This document shows, in pieces, positions 18,416 to 27,117 of a DNA stretch of 64,000 bases; the stretch's first letter is position 1; each line of letters opens with the position of its first letter. A model generated the notes under the pieces. It worked only from the letters and a program-made list of their open reading frames with translations, made no database searches and was not told the DNA's origin. The translations under genes were made by a program, and so were the position numbers. This stretch comes from Streptomyces sp. ML-6 (GTDB taxonomy: Bacteria > Actinomycetota > Actinomycetes > Streptomycetales > Streptomycetaceae), in NCBI RefSeq assembly GCF_030116705.1, contig NZ_JAOTIK010000001.1, positions 4,111,001 to 4,175,000 on the forward strand, given 5' to 3'.

Positions 18416-21400
18416 TCACGGCGCCGCCGCGTCGATCGCCTTAACGATGCGCTTGTCGGAGACCGGGTAGGCGGTCCCCAGCGCATGGGCGAAGTAGCTG
18501 ACCCGGAGCTCCTCGATCATCCAGCGGATCTCCAGGACCTCCTGCGGGACGGGCCTGCCCTGCGGCAGCTGCTCCAGCAGCCAGGCGTACTCGTCCTGCA
18601 TCTCGTGGATCTTCTCCATGCGCGTGGTGTCGCGCTGGGCGGCCGTCGGCATCTGCTGGAGCCTGCGGTCCGCGGCGACCAGGTAGCGCATCAGGTCGGG
18701 CAGCCTGCGCAGCCCGGTCTTCGTGACGAAGCCCGGCGGCACGAGGGCGGCGAGCTGGTCGCGGACGTCGGTGACGTTGTCGACCAGGACCAGGCTGTTG
18801 GTCGCCCTCAGGCGCCGCTCGCAGGACTGCCAGGCGGCCAGCACCTGCTGGACCTGCTTGACCGCGTGCTCGGTCAGCGCCACCAGGTCGGTGCGCACCT
18901 TGTCGTACAGCTTCCGGAACGACTCCTCGTCCCAGGCCGGGCCGCCGTGCGCCTCGATCAGCCGGTCGGCGGCGGCCGTCGCGCAGTCCTCGAAGAGCGC
19001 CTGGACGGAGCCGTGCGGATTGCGGGACAGGGCCAGCTTCTGCTGGTTCGTCAGCTGGTCCGAGGCGAACTTCGCCGGGTTCACCGGCACGTTCAGCATG
19101 ATCAGCTTCCGGGTGCCGAGCCGCATCGCCCGCTGCTGCTCGGCCTCGGTGTCGAAGAGCCGCACGGCGACCGTGTCGCCCTGGTCGACCAGCGCGGGAT
19201 ACGCCTTGACCGGCTGGCCGGCCCGGCGGGTCTCGAAGACCTTGTTCAGCGTGCCGATCGTCCAGTCCGTGAGGCCCGAGCGCTCGACGGACTCGCCCGA
19301 GGGGCCCGCACTGGCCGCGGCGGCCTTGGAGAGGGCCTGGCGGGCCTTGGGGCGCAGCCGGAGCCGCAGCGCCTCCAGGTCCTTGTCCTCGGCCACCTTG
19401 CGGCGCCGCTCGTCGACGATCCGGAAAGTGATCTTCAGGTGGTCCGGGACGCGGCTCAGGTCGAAGTCGTCGGCCGTGACCGGGACGCCGACCATCTGCT
19501 GGAGCTCACGGGCGAGCGTGACCGTCAGCGGCTCCTGCAGGGGCACGGCCCGGTCGAGGAACCGGCCCGCGTAGTTCGGCGCGGGGACGTAGTGCCGGCG
19601 GATCGGCTTGGGCAGGGAGCGGATCAGCTCGGTGACCACTTCCTCGCGCAGGCCGGGGATCTGCCAGTCGAAGCCCTCGGAGGTGACCTGGTTGAGCACC
19701 TGGAGCGGGACGTGGACGGTCACGCCGTCGGCGTCCGCCCCCGGCTCGAACTGGTACGTGACCTTGAACTTGAGCTTCCCCTGCCGCCAGGAGTCCGGGT
19801 AGTCGTCCTTGGTGACGGCCCCGGCCTTCTCGTTGATGAGCATCGAGCGCTCGAAGTCCAGCGCGTCCGGCTCGTCCCGGCGCTTGTGCTTCCACCAGGA
19901 GTCGAAGTGCGCCCCGGAGACCACGTGGGCGGGGATGCGCTGGTCGTAGAAGTCGAAGAGCGTCTCGTCGTCCACGAGGATGTCGCGGCGCCGGGCGCGG
20001 TGCTCCAGCTCCTCGACCTCGCCGAGCAGTTTGCGGTTGTCGTGGAAGAACTGGTGGTGGGTCCGCCAGTCGCCCTCGACCAGGGCGTTGCGGATGAACA
20101 GGTCGCGCGAGGTCTCGGGGTCGATCCGGCCGAAATTGATCTTGCGCTGGGCGACGATCGGCACTCCGTAGAGCGTGACCCGCTCGTACGCCATCACCGC
20201 CGCCTGGTCCTTCTCCCAGTGCGGCTCGCTGTAGGTGCGCTTGAGCAGGTGCTGGGCCAGCGGTTCGATCCACTCCGGTTCGACCCTGGCGTTGACCCGG
20301 GCCCACAGCCGGGACGTCTCGACCAGTTCGGCCGACATCACGAACCGCGGCTGCTTCTTGAAGAGCGCCGAACCGGGGAAGATCGCGAACTTGGCGCTGC
20401 GGGCACCCAGGTACTCGTTCTTCTCGGTGTCCTTCAGCCCGATGTGCGACAGCAGCCCGGCCAGCAGCGAGGTGTGCACCGACTGCTCCGGCGCGTCCTC
20501 CTCGTTGAGGGCGATGCCCATCTGCTTGGCGACGGTGCGCAGCTGCGTGTAGATGTCCTGCCATTCGCGGATGCGCAGGAAGTTCAGGTACTCCTGCTTG
20601 CACATCCGGCGGAAGCTGGAGGAGCCGCGTTCCTTCTGCTGCTCGCGGACGTACCGCCACAGGTTGAGGAACGCCAGGAAGTCGGAGGTCTCGTCCTTGA
20701 ACCGGGCGTGCTGCTGATCGGCCTGGGTCTGCTTCTCCGCGGGCCGTTCGCGCGGGTCCTGGATGGAGAGCGCCGCCGCGATCACCATGACCTCGCGGGT
20801 GCAGCCGTTGCGCTCGGCCTCGATCACCATGCGGGCCAGCCGCGGGTCGACGGGCAGCTGCGAGAGCTTCCGGCCGAGCTGGGTGAGCCGTTTCTTCGGA
20901 TCCTTCTCCTCCGGATCCAGCGCGCCCAGCTCCTGGAGGAGCTGGATGCCGTCGCGGATGTTGCGGTGGTCCGGCGGGTCGATGAAGGGGAACTTCTCGA
21001 TGTCGCCGAGGCCGGCCGCGGTCATCTGGAGGATGACGGAGGCGAGGTTGGTGCGCAGGATCTCGGGGTCGGTGAACTCGGGACGGGTCAGGAAGTCGTC
21101 CTCGGAGTACAGCCGGATGCAGATGCCGTCCGACGTACGGCCGCAGCGGCCCTTGCGCTGGTTGGCGCTGGCCTGCGAGATCCGCTCGATCGGCAGCCGC
21201 TGGACCTTGGTGCGGTGGCTGTAGCGGGAGATCCGGGCGGTGCCCGGGTCGATCACGTACTTGATGCCGGGCACGGTCAGCGAGGTCTCGGCGACGTTGG
21301 TCGCCAGGACGATGCGGCGGCCCGTGTGGCGCTGGAAGACCCGGTGCTGCTCGGCGTGCGAGAGCCGGGCGTAGAGGGGGAGCACCTCGGTGTGGCGCAG

Positions 21401-22336
21401 GTTGCGCTTGTTCAGCGCGTCCGCGGTGTCACGGATCTCCCGCTCGCCGGAGAGGAAGACCAGGATGTCGCCGGGGCCCTCGGTCTGGAGCTCGTCGACG
21501 GCGTCGCAGATCGCGGTGATCTGGTCGCGGTCGGAGTCTTCCCCCTCCTCTTCGAGGAGGGGGCGGTAACGCACCTCGACCGGATACGTGCGCCCGCTGA
21601 CCTCGACGATCGGGGCGTCGCCGAAGTGGCGCGCGAACCGTTCGGGGTCGATCGTCGCGGAGGTGATGACGACCTTCAGGTCCGGGCGCCTGGGCAGCAG
21701 CCTGGCCAGGTAGCCGAGCAGGAAGTCGATGTTCAGCGACCGCTCGTGGGCCTCGTCGATGATGATCGTGTCGTAGGCGCGCAGCTCGCGGTCCGTCTGG
21801 ATCTCGGCGAGCAGGATGCCGTCCGTCATCAGCTTCACGAACGTCGCGTCGGGGTTCACCTGGTCGGTGAAGCGGACCTTCCAGCCGACCGCCTCGCCCA
21901 GCGGCGTCCTCAGTTCGTCGGCGACGCGCTCGGCGACCGTACGGGCCGCGATCCGGCGCGGCTGGGTGTGCCCGATCATGCCCCGGACCCCGCGCCCCAG
22001 CTCCATGCAGATCTTGGGGATCTGCGTGGTCTTGCCGGAGCCGGTCTCCCCGGCGACGATCACGACCTGGTGGTCGCGTATCGCCTCCAGGATCTCGTCC
22101 TTCTTCTGGCTGACCGGGAGCTGGTCCGGGTAGGACACGGCGGGTACCCGGGCGGCACGCAGCGAGAGCCGCTCGGCCGCCTTGGCGGCCTCGGCGGCGA
22201 TCTCGTCCAGCACGGACTGCCGGGCCTCGGGCTTGCGGATGCGGCGGGCACCTTCGAGACGGCGGCCGAGCCGGTGCGCGTCGCGGAGCGAGATCTCTCC
22301 GAGCTGGGACTGGAGATCGGCGAAGGAAGTAGACAT
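18416..22336 (-). CDS. hrpA: ATP-dependent RNA helicase HrpA
   Basis: A 1306-residue DEAH-box helicase. Motifs run in order: Walker A GETGSGKTTQ (~residue 96), TQPRRIAART (Ia), DEAHERSLN (II), SATIDPERF (III), LATNVAETSLTVPG (V) and QRKGRCGRTSDG (VI). These are followed by the helicase-associated domain, an OB-like region and the long DUF3418-type C-terminus unique to HrpA. The E. coli relative resolves stalled ribosomes and processes some mRNAs. The Streptomyces role is probably RNA remodelling on ribosomes, by inference. It starts at ATG 22336 and runs convergently towards the tRNA-Asp terminator. The length is normal. Confidence 0.95.
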   Translation of the reverse strand: MSTSFADLQSQLGEISLRDAHRLGRRLEGARRIRKPEARQSVLDEIAAEAAKAAERLSLRAARVPAVSYPDQLPVSQKKDEILEAIRDHQVVIVAGETGSGKTTQIPKICMELGRGVRGMIGHTQPRRIAARTVAERVADELRTPLGEAVGWKVRFTDQVNPDATFVKLMTDGILLAEIQTDRELRAYDTIIIDEAHERSLNIDFLLGYLARLLPRRPDLKVVITSATIDPERFARHFGDAPIVEVSGRTYPVEVRYRPLLEEEGEDSDRDQITAICDAVDELQTEGPGDILVFLSGEREIRDTADALNKRNLRHTEVLPLYARLSHAEQHRVFQRHTGRRIVLATNVAETSLTVPGIKYVIDPGTARISRYSHRTKVQRLPIERISQASANQRKGRCGRTSDGICIRLYSEDDFLTRPEFTDPEILRTNLASVILQMTAAGLGDIEKFPFIDPPDHRNIRDGIQLLQELGALDPEEKDPKKRLTQLGRKLSQLPVDPRLARMVIEAERNGCTREVMVIAAALSIQDPRERPAEKQTQADQQHARFKDETSDFLAFLNLWRYVREQQKERGSSSFRRMCKQEYLNFLRIREWQDIYTQLRTVAKQMGIALNEEDAPEQSVHTSLLAGLLSHIGLKDTEKNEYLGARSAKFAIFPGSALFKKQPRFVMSAELVETSRLWARVNARVEPEWIEPLAQHLLKRTYSEPHWEKDQAAVMAYERVTLYGVPIVAQRKINFGRIDPETSRDLFIRNALVEGDWRTHHQFFHDNRKLLGEVEELEHRARRRDILVDDETLFDFYDQRIPAHVVSGAHFDSWWKHKRRDEPDALDFERSMLINEKAGAVTKDDYPDSWRQGKLKFKVTYQFEPGADADGVTVHVPLQVLNQVTSEGFDWQIPGLREEVVTELIRSLPKPIRRHYVPAPNYAGRFLDRAVPLQEPLTVTLARELQQMVGVPVTADDFDLSRVPDHLKITFRIVDERRRKVAEDKDLEALRLRLRPKARQALSKAAAASAGPSGESVERSGLTDWTIGTLNKVFETRRAGQPVKAYPALVDQGDTVAVRLFDTEAEQQRAMRLGTRKLIMLNVPVNPAKFASDQLTNQQKLALSRNPHGSVQALFEDCATAAADRLIEAHGGPAWDEESFRKLYDKVRTDLVALTEHAVKQVQQVLAAWQSCERRLRATNSLVLVDNVTDVRDQLAALVPPGFVTKTGLRRLPDLMRYLVAADRRLQQMPTAAQRDTTRMEKIHEMQDEYAWLLEQLPQGRPVPQEVLEIRWMIEELRVSYFAHALGTAYPVSDKRIVKAIDAAAP

Positions 22337-22462
22337 ACGGAGCCCAGGATCTCACTCGGGCCCGACGAACGGCGAACGCATTTCGTGCGGCCCCGGTCAC
22401 CACGCCGACGCGTCACCGCATCGGCACACCCATGCACCGAAGCGCCGGCGCGTCCGCGAGCC

Positions 22463-22513
22463 CGGGGCACGGCGGGGCATGGCAAGGCACGGCGAGGCAC
22501 GGCGGGGAGGCGG
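22463..22513. repeat. 10-bp tandem repeat, unit near GGGGCACGGC
   Basis: Successive units GGGGCACGGC, GGGGCATGGC, AAGGCACGGC, GAGGCACGGC and a GGGG-rich partial copy follow at an exact 10-bp period in the gap between divergent hrpA and the small exported-protein gene. Confidence 0.7.
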
Positions 22514-22619
22514 GGAAACACAGCACGTACCATTTCGGGCAGCCGAGCACACAGCCCGTGCCCCCTTGCTCCCGCCCGTCGTCCCTGCCCGTCGTCCCCG
22601 TCCGGAAAGGCCGGTCGCC

Positions 22620-23030
22620 GTGTCCCGTACGCAGTGGTGCTGCCTGATGGCGGTGGTCGCGGTCGTGCTGGGGCTGTTCTGCGGGCCGGCCGCGACCGTC
22701 ACCAAAGGCGGCGGCGCGTCCGTGACCGCCGCGGGGGCGGTGGCGACGGTCGCGCCGGCCGGGCACGACCTTGACCCCGGTCCGGCGGTGACGTCCGCCG
22801 ACGAGCGGCAGCAGATGCCCGGGTGCGGCAGGGGCAAGAAGCACGACGGCAACGAGCCCTCCCTCCCGGGCCGGGCCCGCGCCTCGTACGACCAGGCCCC
22901 CGGCCTCGCCGAGTGGGGCCTGCCCGCGGCGATCGGGCCGGGGCCCGTCCGCCCGCCCGCGCGGATCGGGCTGTGCGACCCGGAGCCCGCCGCTCCCACT
23001 CCCGTCGAACTCTCCGTGCTGAGGGTGTAG
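22620..23030 (+). CDS. Small exported or membrane-anchored protein, function unknown
   Basis: A 136-residue protein with an N-terminal hydrophobic segment (about residues 8-25, CLMAVVAVVLGLFCG) consistent with a signal peptide or anchor. The rest is Ala/Gly/Pro-rich, with a short basic patch GCGRGKKHDG and a proline-rich C-terminus ending VELSVLRV. GTG 22620 follows a GGAAAGG sequence by 11 bases. It sits 69 bp before the DsbA-like gene in the same direction, so it may share that transcript and an envelope location. Low complexity makes homology hard to judge. Confidence 0.65.
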   Translation: MSRTQWCCLMAVVAVVLGLFCGPAATVTKGGGASVTAAGAVATVAPAGHDLDPGPAVTSADERQQMPGCGRGKKHDGNEPSLPGRARASYDQAPGLAEWGLPAAIGPGPVRPPARIGLCDPEPAAPTPVELSVLRV

Positions 23031-23099
23031 AGGACCGCCCCACCCGGCCGTCCCTTCCTCTCTCCTTTCCCTTTCCACCCGCTCAGCACGGAGTCCCGC

Positions 23100-23927
23100 A
23101 TGTCCAAGTCCACGCCCTCCCGCACGCCCGCCCGCACCTCGCGGTCCAGGAAGCCGGTGCTCTACGGCGCCGGGGTCGTCCTGGCCGCCGCGCTGCTCGG
23201 CTACGCCTCCTACCGGGCCACCGCCCCCGATTCCACGGGTTCCACCACGTCCTCCCCGGCCGCCGACGTCACCGCCGAGGCGGACGCCGGGGTCTATCCG
23301 GAGCTGGCGAAGCTGGCCCGGCGCGACGCCGGCGACAAGCTCGCCCAGGGCCGGGCGGACGCCCCCGTGGTCCTCATCGAGTACGCCGACTTCAAGTGCG
23401 GCTACTGCGGCAAGTTCGCCCGCGACACCGAACCCGTCCTGGTGAAGAAGTACGTCGAGAACGGCACCCTGCGCATCGAGTGGCGCAACTTCCCGATCTT
23501 CGGCGCCGAGTCCGAGGCTGCCGCGCGCGCCGCGTGGGCCGCCGGCCAGCAGGGCCGTTTCTGGCAGTTCCACGCCGCCGCGTACGCGGAGGGGGCCAAG
23601 GAGAAGGGCTTCGGCGAGGACCGGCTGAAGGAGCTCGCCCGGCAGGCCGGGGTCGCGGACCTCGCCCGGTTCGCGCGCGACACGGAGAGCTCCGCCGCCT
23701 CGGCCGCGGTGGGCAAGGACCAGGAACAGGGGTACGGGATCGGCGCGACCTCCACCCCGTCGTTCCTGATCAACGGCCGCCCGATCGCCGGGGCCCAGCC
23801 CCTGGAGACCTTCACCGAGGTCATCGAGGCGGCGGCGAAGGAGGCCCGCAGGACCGAGGACGCCAAGGGCGCCAAGGGCGGCGAGGGCTCCGGGAGCGGC
23901 AAGGGCGGCGCGGAGGACGCGAAGTGA
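23100..23927 (+). CDS. DsbA-family thiol-disulfide protein (extracytoplasmic)
   Basis: A 275-residue membrane-anchored thioredoxin-fold protein. A basic N-terminus and a hydrophobic segment (about residues 18-36, VLYGAGVVLAAALLGYAS) place the catalytic domain outside the membrane. The active site is YADFKCGYCGKFA (CxxC near residues 100-103) and the cis-proline loop is TSTPSFLINGRP. A helical insertion lies between, as in DsbA/BdbD. The C-terminal ~35 residues are Gly/Lys/Glu-rich low complexity. Its stop overlaps the next gene as GTGA, which couples it to a CcdA-type electron carrier. Together they probably make or reshuffle disulfides in secreted proteins. Confidence 0.88.
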   Translation: MSKSTPSRTPARTSRSRKPVLYGAGVVLAAALLGYASYRATAPDSTGSTTSSPAADVTAEADAGVYPELAKLARRDAGDKLAQGRADAPVVLIEYADFKCGYCGKFARDTEPVLVKKYVENGTLRIEWRNFPIFGAESEAAARAAWAAGQQGRFWQFHAAAYAEGAKEKGFGEDRLKELARQAGVADLARFARDTESSAASAAVGKDQEQGYGIGATSTPSFLINGRPIAGAQPLETFTEVIEAAAKEARRTEDAKGAKGGEGSGSGKGGAEDAK

Positions 23928-24775
23928 CGGCCGACATCGGCTACTTCGCCGCCTTCCTCGGCGGGCTGCTCGCCCTGGTCAGCCCGTGCAGCGCCCTCCT
24001 GCTGCCCGCCTTCTTCGCATACTCGATCGACTCGGCCTCGCGGCTCCTGGCCCGCACCGGCATCTTCTACGCCGGCCTGGCCACCACCCTGGTCCCGCTC
24101 GGCGCCGCGGGCTCGTACGCCGGACGGCTCTTCTACGGCCACCGCGACGCGCTCGTCCTCGGCGCGGGCTGGCTGATCATCGCGCTCGGCGTCGCCCAGA
24201 TCGTGGGCCTGGGCTTCGCCTCGCGCCGGATCGCCGCCCTCAGCGGCCGGATCCGCCCCACCACCGCCCTGTCCGTCTACGCGCTGGGCGCCGTCTACGG
24301 GCTGGCCGGATTCTGCGCGGGCCCGATCCTCGGCAGCGTCCTCACCGTGGCGGCGGTCAGCGGCAGCCCGGTCTACGGCGGGCTGCTGCTCGCCGTGTAC
24401 GCCCTGGGCATGGCGATCCCGCTCTTCCTGCTCGCCCTGCTCTGGGAACGCTTCGACCTGGGGCGCCGCACCTGGCTGCGCGGCCGGACCTTCAGGATCG
24501 GCCGTTTCGAGGCGCACACCACGAGCCTGCTGTCCGGGCTGTTCTTCATCGGCCTCGGCGCGCTGTTCCTGGTGTTCGACGGCACGACGGCGCTGCCCGG
24601 ACTGCTGGACGTGGACGATTCCTTCGCCGTCGAGCAGTGGGCCCAGCGCATGGGCGAGCGCGTGCCGGACGGCATGGCGCTGGTCGCCGTGGTCACGGTG
24701 GTGCTGCTGTTCCTGGCGGTACGGGCGTGGCGCGGCCGTACCGGCGTGAACTCGGCCGACCGGGAAGAGGCCTGA
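23924..24775 (+). CDS. CcdA/DsbD-type transmembrane thiol electron carrier
   Basis: A 283-residue polytopic protein with about six to seven transmembrane helices. The family motif at the end of helix 1 is ALVSPCSALLLPAFF, and a second cysteine in LAGFCAGPILG (helix 4) completes the redox pair expected of CcdA. Such proteins carry electrons from cytoplasmic thioredoxin to an external thiol protein, here most likely the DsbA-like partner encoded just upstream with a 4-nt overlap. The residues after ~210 include a further helix near the C-terminus. The GTG start is fixed by the overlap. Confidence 0.87.
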   Translation: MTADIGYFAAFLGGLLALVSPCSALLLPAFFAYSIDSASRLLARTGIFYAGLATTLVPLGAAGSYAGRLFYGHRDALVLGAGWLIIALGVAQIVGLGFASRRIAALSGRIRPTTALSVYALGAVYGLAGFCAGPILGSVLTVAAVSGSPVYGGLLLAVYALGMAIPLFLLALLWERFDLGRRTWLRGRTFRIGRFEAHTTSLLSGLFFIGLGALFLVFDGTTALPGLLDVDDSFAVEQWAQRMGERVPDGMALVAVVTVVLLFLAVRAWRGRTGVNSADREEA

Positions 24776-24780
24776 TACGA

Positions 24781-24811
24781 CGAAGGCCCCGTCCATCGGA
24801 CGGGGCCTTCG
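24781..24811. terminator. Bidirectional terminator between ccdA-like gene and tRNA-Phe
   Basis: CGAAGGCCCCGTCC and its complement form a 14-bp stem with an ATC loop. It lies 6 nt after the rightward CcdA-type gene and 3 nt after the leftward tRNA cluster, so it can serve both. Confidence 0.8.
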
Positions 24812-24813
24812 AA

Positions 24814-24890
24814 TGGTGGCTGGGGCCGGGATCGAACCGGCGACCTATCGCTTTTCAGGCGATCGCTCGTACCAACTGAGCTACCCAGCC
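24814..24890 (-). tRNA. tRNA-Phe (GAA), CCA encoded
   Basis: The acceptor is GGCTGGG/CCCAGCC with discriminator A and an encoded CCA (77 nt in all). The anticodon stem is ATCGC/GCGAT with loop CTGAAAA (GAA). It is the only tRNA here with a genomic CCA. It is the last gene of the leftward Glu-Asp-Phe cluster. Confidence 0.95.
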
Positions 24891-24912
24891 ACGCAGCTCA
24901 AAAGGGCTGCAG

Positions 24913-24987
24913 CGGTCCTGACGGGATTTGAACCCGCGGCCTCCACCTTGACAGGGTGGCGAGCACTCCAAACTGCTCCACAGGACC
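24913..24987 (-). tRNA. tRNA-Asp (GTC)
   Basis: A 75-nt cloverleaf that appears identical to the copy at 18214-18288: acceptor GGTCCTG/CAGGACC, loop CTGTCAA. It is the middle member of the Glu-Asp-Phe cluster. Confidence 0.95.
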
Positions 24988-25025
24988 AAGCTGTTGTGCG
25001 ACTAAGTGTCGCACAAGGTTGTGCG

Positions 25026-25098
25026 TGCCCCCAACGGGATTCGAACCCGTGCTACCGCCTTGAAAGGGCGGCGTCCTGGGCCACTAGACGATGAGGGC
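25026..25098 (-). tRNA. tRNA-Glu (TTC)
   Basis: A 73-nt cloverleaf on the minus strand with acceptor GCCCTCA/TGGGGGC (one G-T pair), anticodon stem CCGCC/GGCGG with loop CTTTCAA (TTC), T-loop TTCGAAT and discriminator A. It is the first gene of the Glu-Asp-Phe cluster. Confidence 0.95.
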
Positions 25099-25378
25099 AG
25101 AACTGTTTTTCCTTCGACCCGGGGGTTTCGGGACGGTCGAGTCCTGACCGGCGCCCTTGGGCACGTCGGAGACTGTACTACGGCGTTTCGGGGTCAGCCA
25201 AACCGAATAGGTGACAGGGGTGCGCCGGGCGGGTGCTCCACCGGCGTACGGGGGCTGACCTCGGCCGTCGCCGCCCCGGGCCGGTCCGCGCCCGAGCCCG
25301 AGGCAGGACGGCGGCCGGCGGATCGGCGGGGCGCTCCGGACCGGGGCGCACGGGCGGGGCGTACGGGACAATGGCGGG

Positions 25379-25732
25379 GTGCTGGAGATGACGCGCGAAG
25401 AGTTCGAAGAGCTGGTCGCCGAGGCGCTGGACCTGATCCCGCTGGAGCCGGCGCGGCTGATGGACAACGTCGCGGTGTTCGTCGAGGACGAACCGGACCC
25501 GAGCGATCCGGAGCTGCTCGGGCTGTACGAGGGCACCCCGCTGACCGAGCGCGGGGAGTGGTACGCCGGGGTGCTGCCGGACCGGATCACCATCTACCGG
25601 GGGCCGACGCTCCGGATGCGCGAGTCCCGCGAGGACGTCGTCGCCGAGACCGAGATCACCGTCGTGCACGATATCCCGTCGTACACCTCTTCGAGTGAGG
25701 AATCCCCTGTTCAGGTGAGTCTCGCGGCTTGA
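25379..25732 (+). pseudogene. 5' part of a zincin-like metallopeptidase gene interrupted by the integrative element
   Basis: The reading frame encodes the small metallopeptidase family (PF06262-like) from its GTG start through TVVH, then the integration junction replaces the conserved HEIAH zinc-binding continuation with element-derived residues (DIPSYTSSSEE...) and a stop after 117 codons. The product would therefore lack the HExxH active site. The host frame resumes at 30845, where VHEIAHHFGIDDERLHALGYG is encoded. Joining the halves gives 116 residues, the same as the intact copy inside the element. The GTG is preceded by GACAAT and six bases, which suggests leaderless expression. The promoter is intact, so a dead protein may still be made. 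Confidence 0.88.
25664..25671. repeat. Left attachment core (attL), GTGCACGA
   Basis: Host sequence (ACCGTC) precedes the core and element sequence (TATCCCG) follows it. The core spans Val-His and the first two bases of the Glu codon of the target gene. Confidence 0.75.
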
Positions 25733-25757
25733 TAGCGGCCTGACGGACCGCCCTGGA

Positions 25758-26108
25758 TCAACCCCAGCCCAGTTCGTGCAGCCGCTCGTCGTCGATGCCG
25801 AAGTGGTGGGCGATCTCATGGACGACGGTCACGGCAACTTCGTCCACCACGTCTGCCGGGGTCTCGCACATCCGCAGCGTCGGCCCCATGTAGATCGAGA
25901 TGCGGTCCGGCAGCACCCCGGCGTACCACTCGCCCCGCTCCGTGAGCGGAGTCCCCTCGTAGAGCCCCAGAAGCTCCGGATCGTCCGCTGGGGGCTCGTC
26001 CTCCACGAACACGGCGACGTTGTCCATGATCCGCGTCAGCTCAGGCGGGATCGTGTCCAGGGCATCGGACACCAGCTCTTCGAAGGCTTCTCGCGTCATC
26101 TCCAGCAC
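25758..26108 (-). CDS. Zincin-like metallopeptidase, element-borne replacement copy
   Basis: A complete 116-residue member of the small zincin-like metallopeptidase family with the zinc motif VVHEIAHHFGIDDERLHELGWG at the C-terminus. It is the same length as the host gene before interruption, and by eye about four-fifths identical over the shared 97 residues. GTG 26108 was chosen because it aligns with the host start (VLEMTRE) and has GGAGA eight bases upstream. Longer starts at 26132 and 26141 are possible. At the recombination core this gene reads GTC CAT GAG rather than GTG CAC GAG, so it keeps the protein motif but not the attachment core. It runs opposite to the host gene and probably compensates for its loss. 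Confidence 0.85.
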   Translation of the reverse strand: MLEMTREAFEELVSDALDTIPPELTRIMDNVAVFVEDEPPADDPELLGLYEGTPLTERGEWYAGVLPDRISIYMGPTLRMCETPADVVDEVAVTVVHEIAHHFGIDDERLHELGWG

Positions 26109-26171
26109 ACGGCCATTCTCCGTGAGCGACATCACTTCCACGGAGGAGAGGCGCGAGAAGCCTCCGGACGG

Positions 26172-26943
26172 TCACTCCGGCGCTTGGCTGTACCGCTCCA
26201 GAGCGGCCTTGCTGGTGGACCGGTCCACAAGCCGCAGCTCCCACGGCCCGGTGTTCACGTCGAAGTCCTTGCCGAAGCCGACCCACTTTCCGGCTATCCG
26301 GCGGCCGGTCGGCTCGACCAGCAACTGAACCGCACCGTGGTACCGGGCGCCCTGGTAGTAGCCGTCAGACGCCGTCTGCTCCACCCAGGAGCCGGTCACC
26401 ACGTTGCGATCAACGGTGAGATCCAGGGTGAGCGGGCTTTCCGGGTTGCTGGACGCCCCCGGAAGGCTCTGAGCGGTCAGCCGGTTCCCGTGCTGGACGA
26501 TCACCACGTAGTGCTTGCCCTCGTACGTCGCGTCCCGGCTGGACGAGTAGAACTCGTACCGGCTGAGCCAGATCCCCGAGAACGTCTCCTCGGTGACCGG
26601 TGCGGCGGTCGCGGCTGCGGAGGTGACGCCCCCTGCTCCAGCGTCCATGTCATGCCCTCCTGACCCATCGGCGTGGACCCGTGCCATCGGTACCGGCAGG
26701 GCGAACCCCAGGGCTTCCACGGGTCGCCCTGTGACCCGTTCTAACGCCCTGGCGTAGACGCCCCGGGGTTGTCTTGCTCGTCCCGGATTCCCAGCGCTGC
26801 ACAAGGCGCTTGGACGCCTCGTTGGGCTCTCCCAGTTCGGCCCCCGCCTGGCGGAGCGCGTTGGCGAACTCGTCCTGGCTCATACGCAGGCCCATTCGTA
26901 CGGCCCGCAGCACATCATTCGGCACCACAGCGGTCGTCGTCAT
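26172..26943 (-). pseudogene. Frameshifted XRE-type regulator with C-terminal beta-rich domain
   Basis: ATG 26943 begins an Xre-like helix-turn-helix (VLRAVRMGLRMSQDEFANAL ... ASKRLVQRWESGT). The frame then shifts by one base near 26770-26785, and the matching frame continues RQPRGVYARALERVTG and a second, beta-strand-rich domain (FSGIWLSRYEFYSSSRD, KHYVVIVQHGNRLTAQSLPG) that ends at 26172. The two parts together span 772 nt; removing one base restores 256 codons, so a single-base insertion is the simplest explanation. In intact relatives the second part probably acts as a ligand or effector module, by inference. TAGCTT seven bases before the ATG fits a leaderless promoter. Repeated TGACGCC sites lie just upstream. 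Confidence 0.75.
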
Positions 26944-26985
26944 GACGTCAAAGCTAGACCGAACAGCCTTGCAATGACACCGGTT

Positions 26986-27038
26986 TGACGCCCATTGAGG
27001 CGTCATTGACGCCCCTCTGAGTGACGCCCCGAAGACGC
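26986..27038. promoter_or_regulatory. TGACGCC repeat cluster, candidate operator of the XRE-type regulator
   Basis: TGACGCC-CATTGA-GGCGTCA (26986-27005) is a perfect 7-bp inverted repeat. Two more direct copies of TGACGCC follow (27007-27013 and 27022-27028), then a GACGCC. The cluster sits between the divergent regulator and small-ORF genes, where an autoregulatory operator would be expected. Confidence 0.5.
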
Positions 27039-27117
27039 CCGATCCGTCGTCGCTCTGCCCTGGCCCACAGGCGGAACATCAGGGCGTCGTGAGGCAGCTA
27101 CGAGGGAGCGTGAGCGG

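Noticed and set aside
24814..25098. tRNA genes as the integration site of the element
   Set aside because: The tRNAs are intact and lie several hundred bases from the junction; the split metallopeptidase gene defines the ends precisely.
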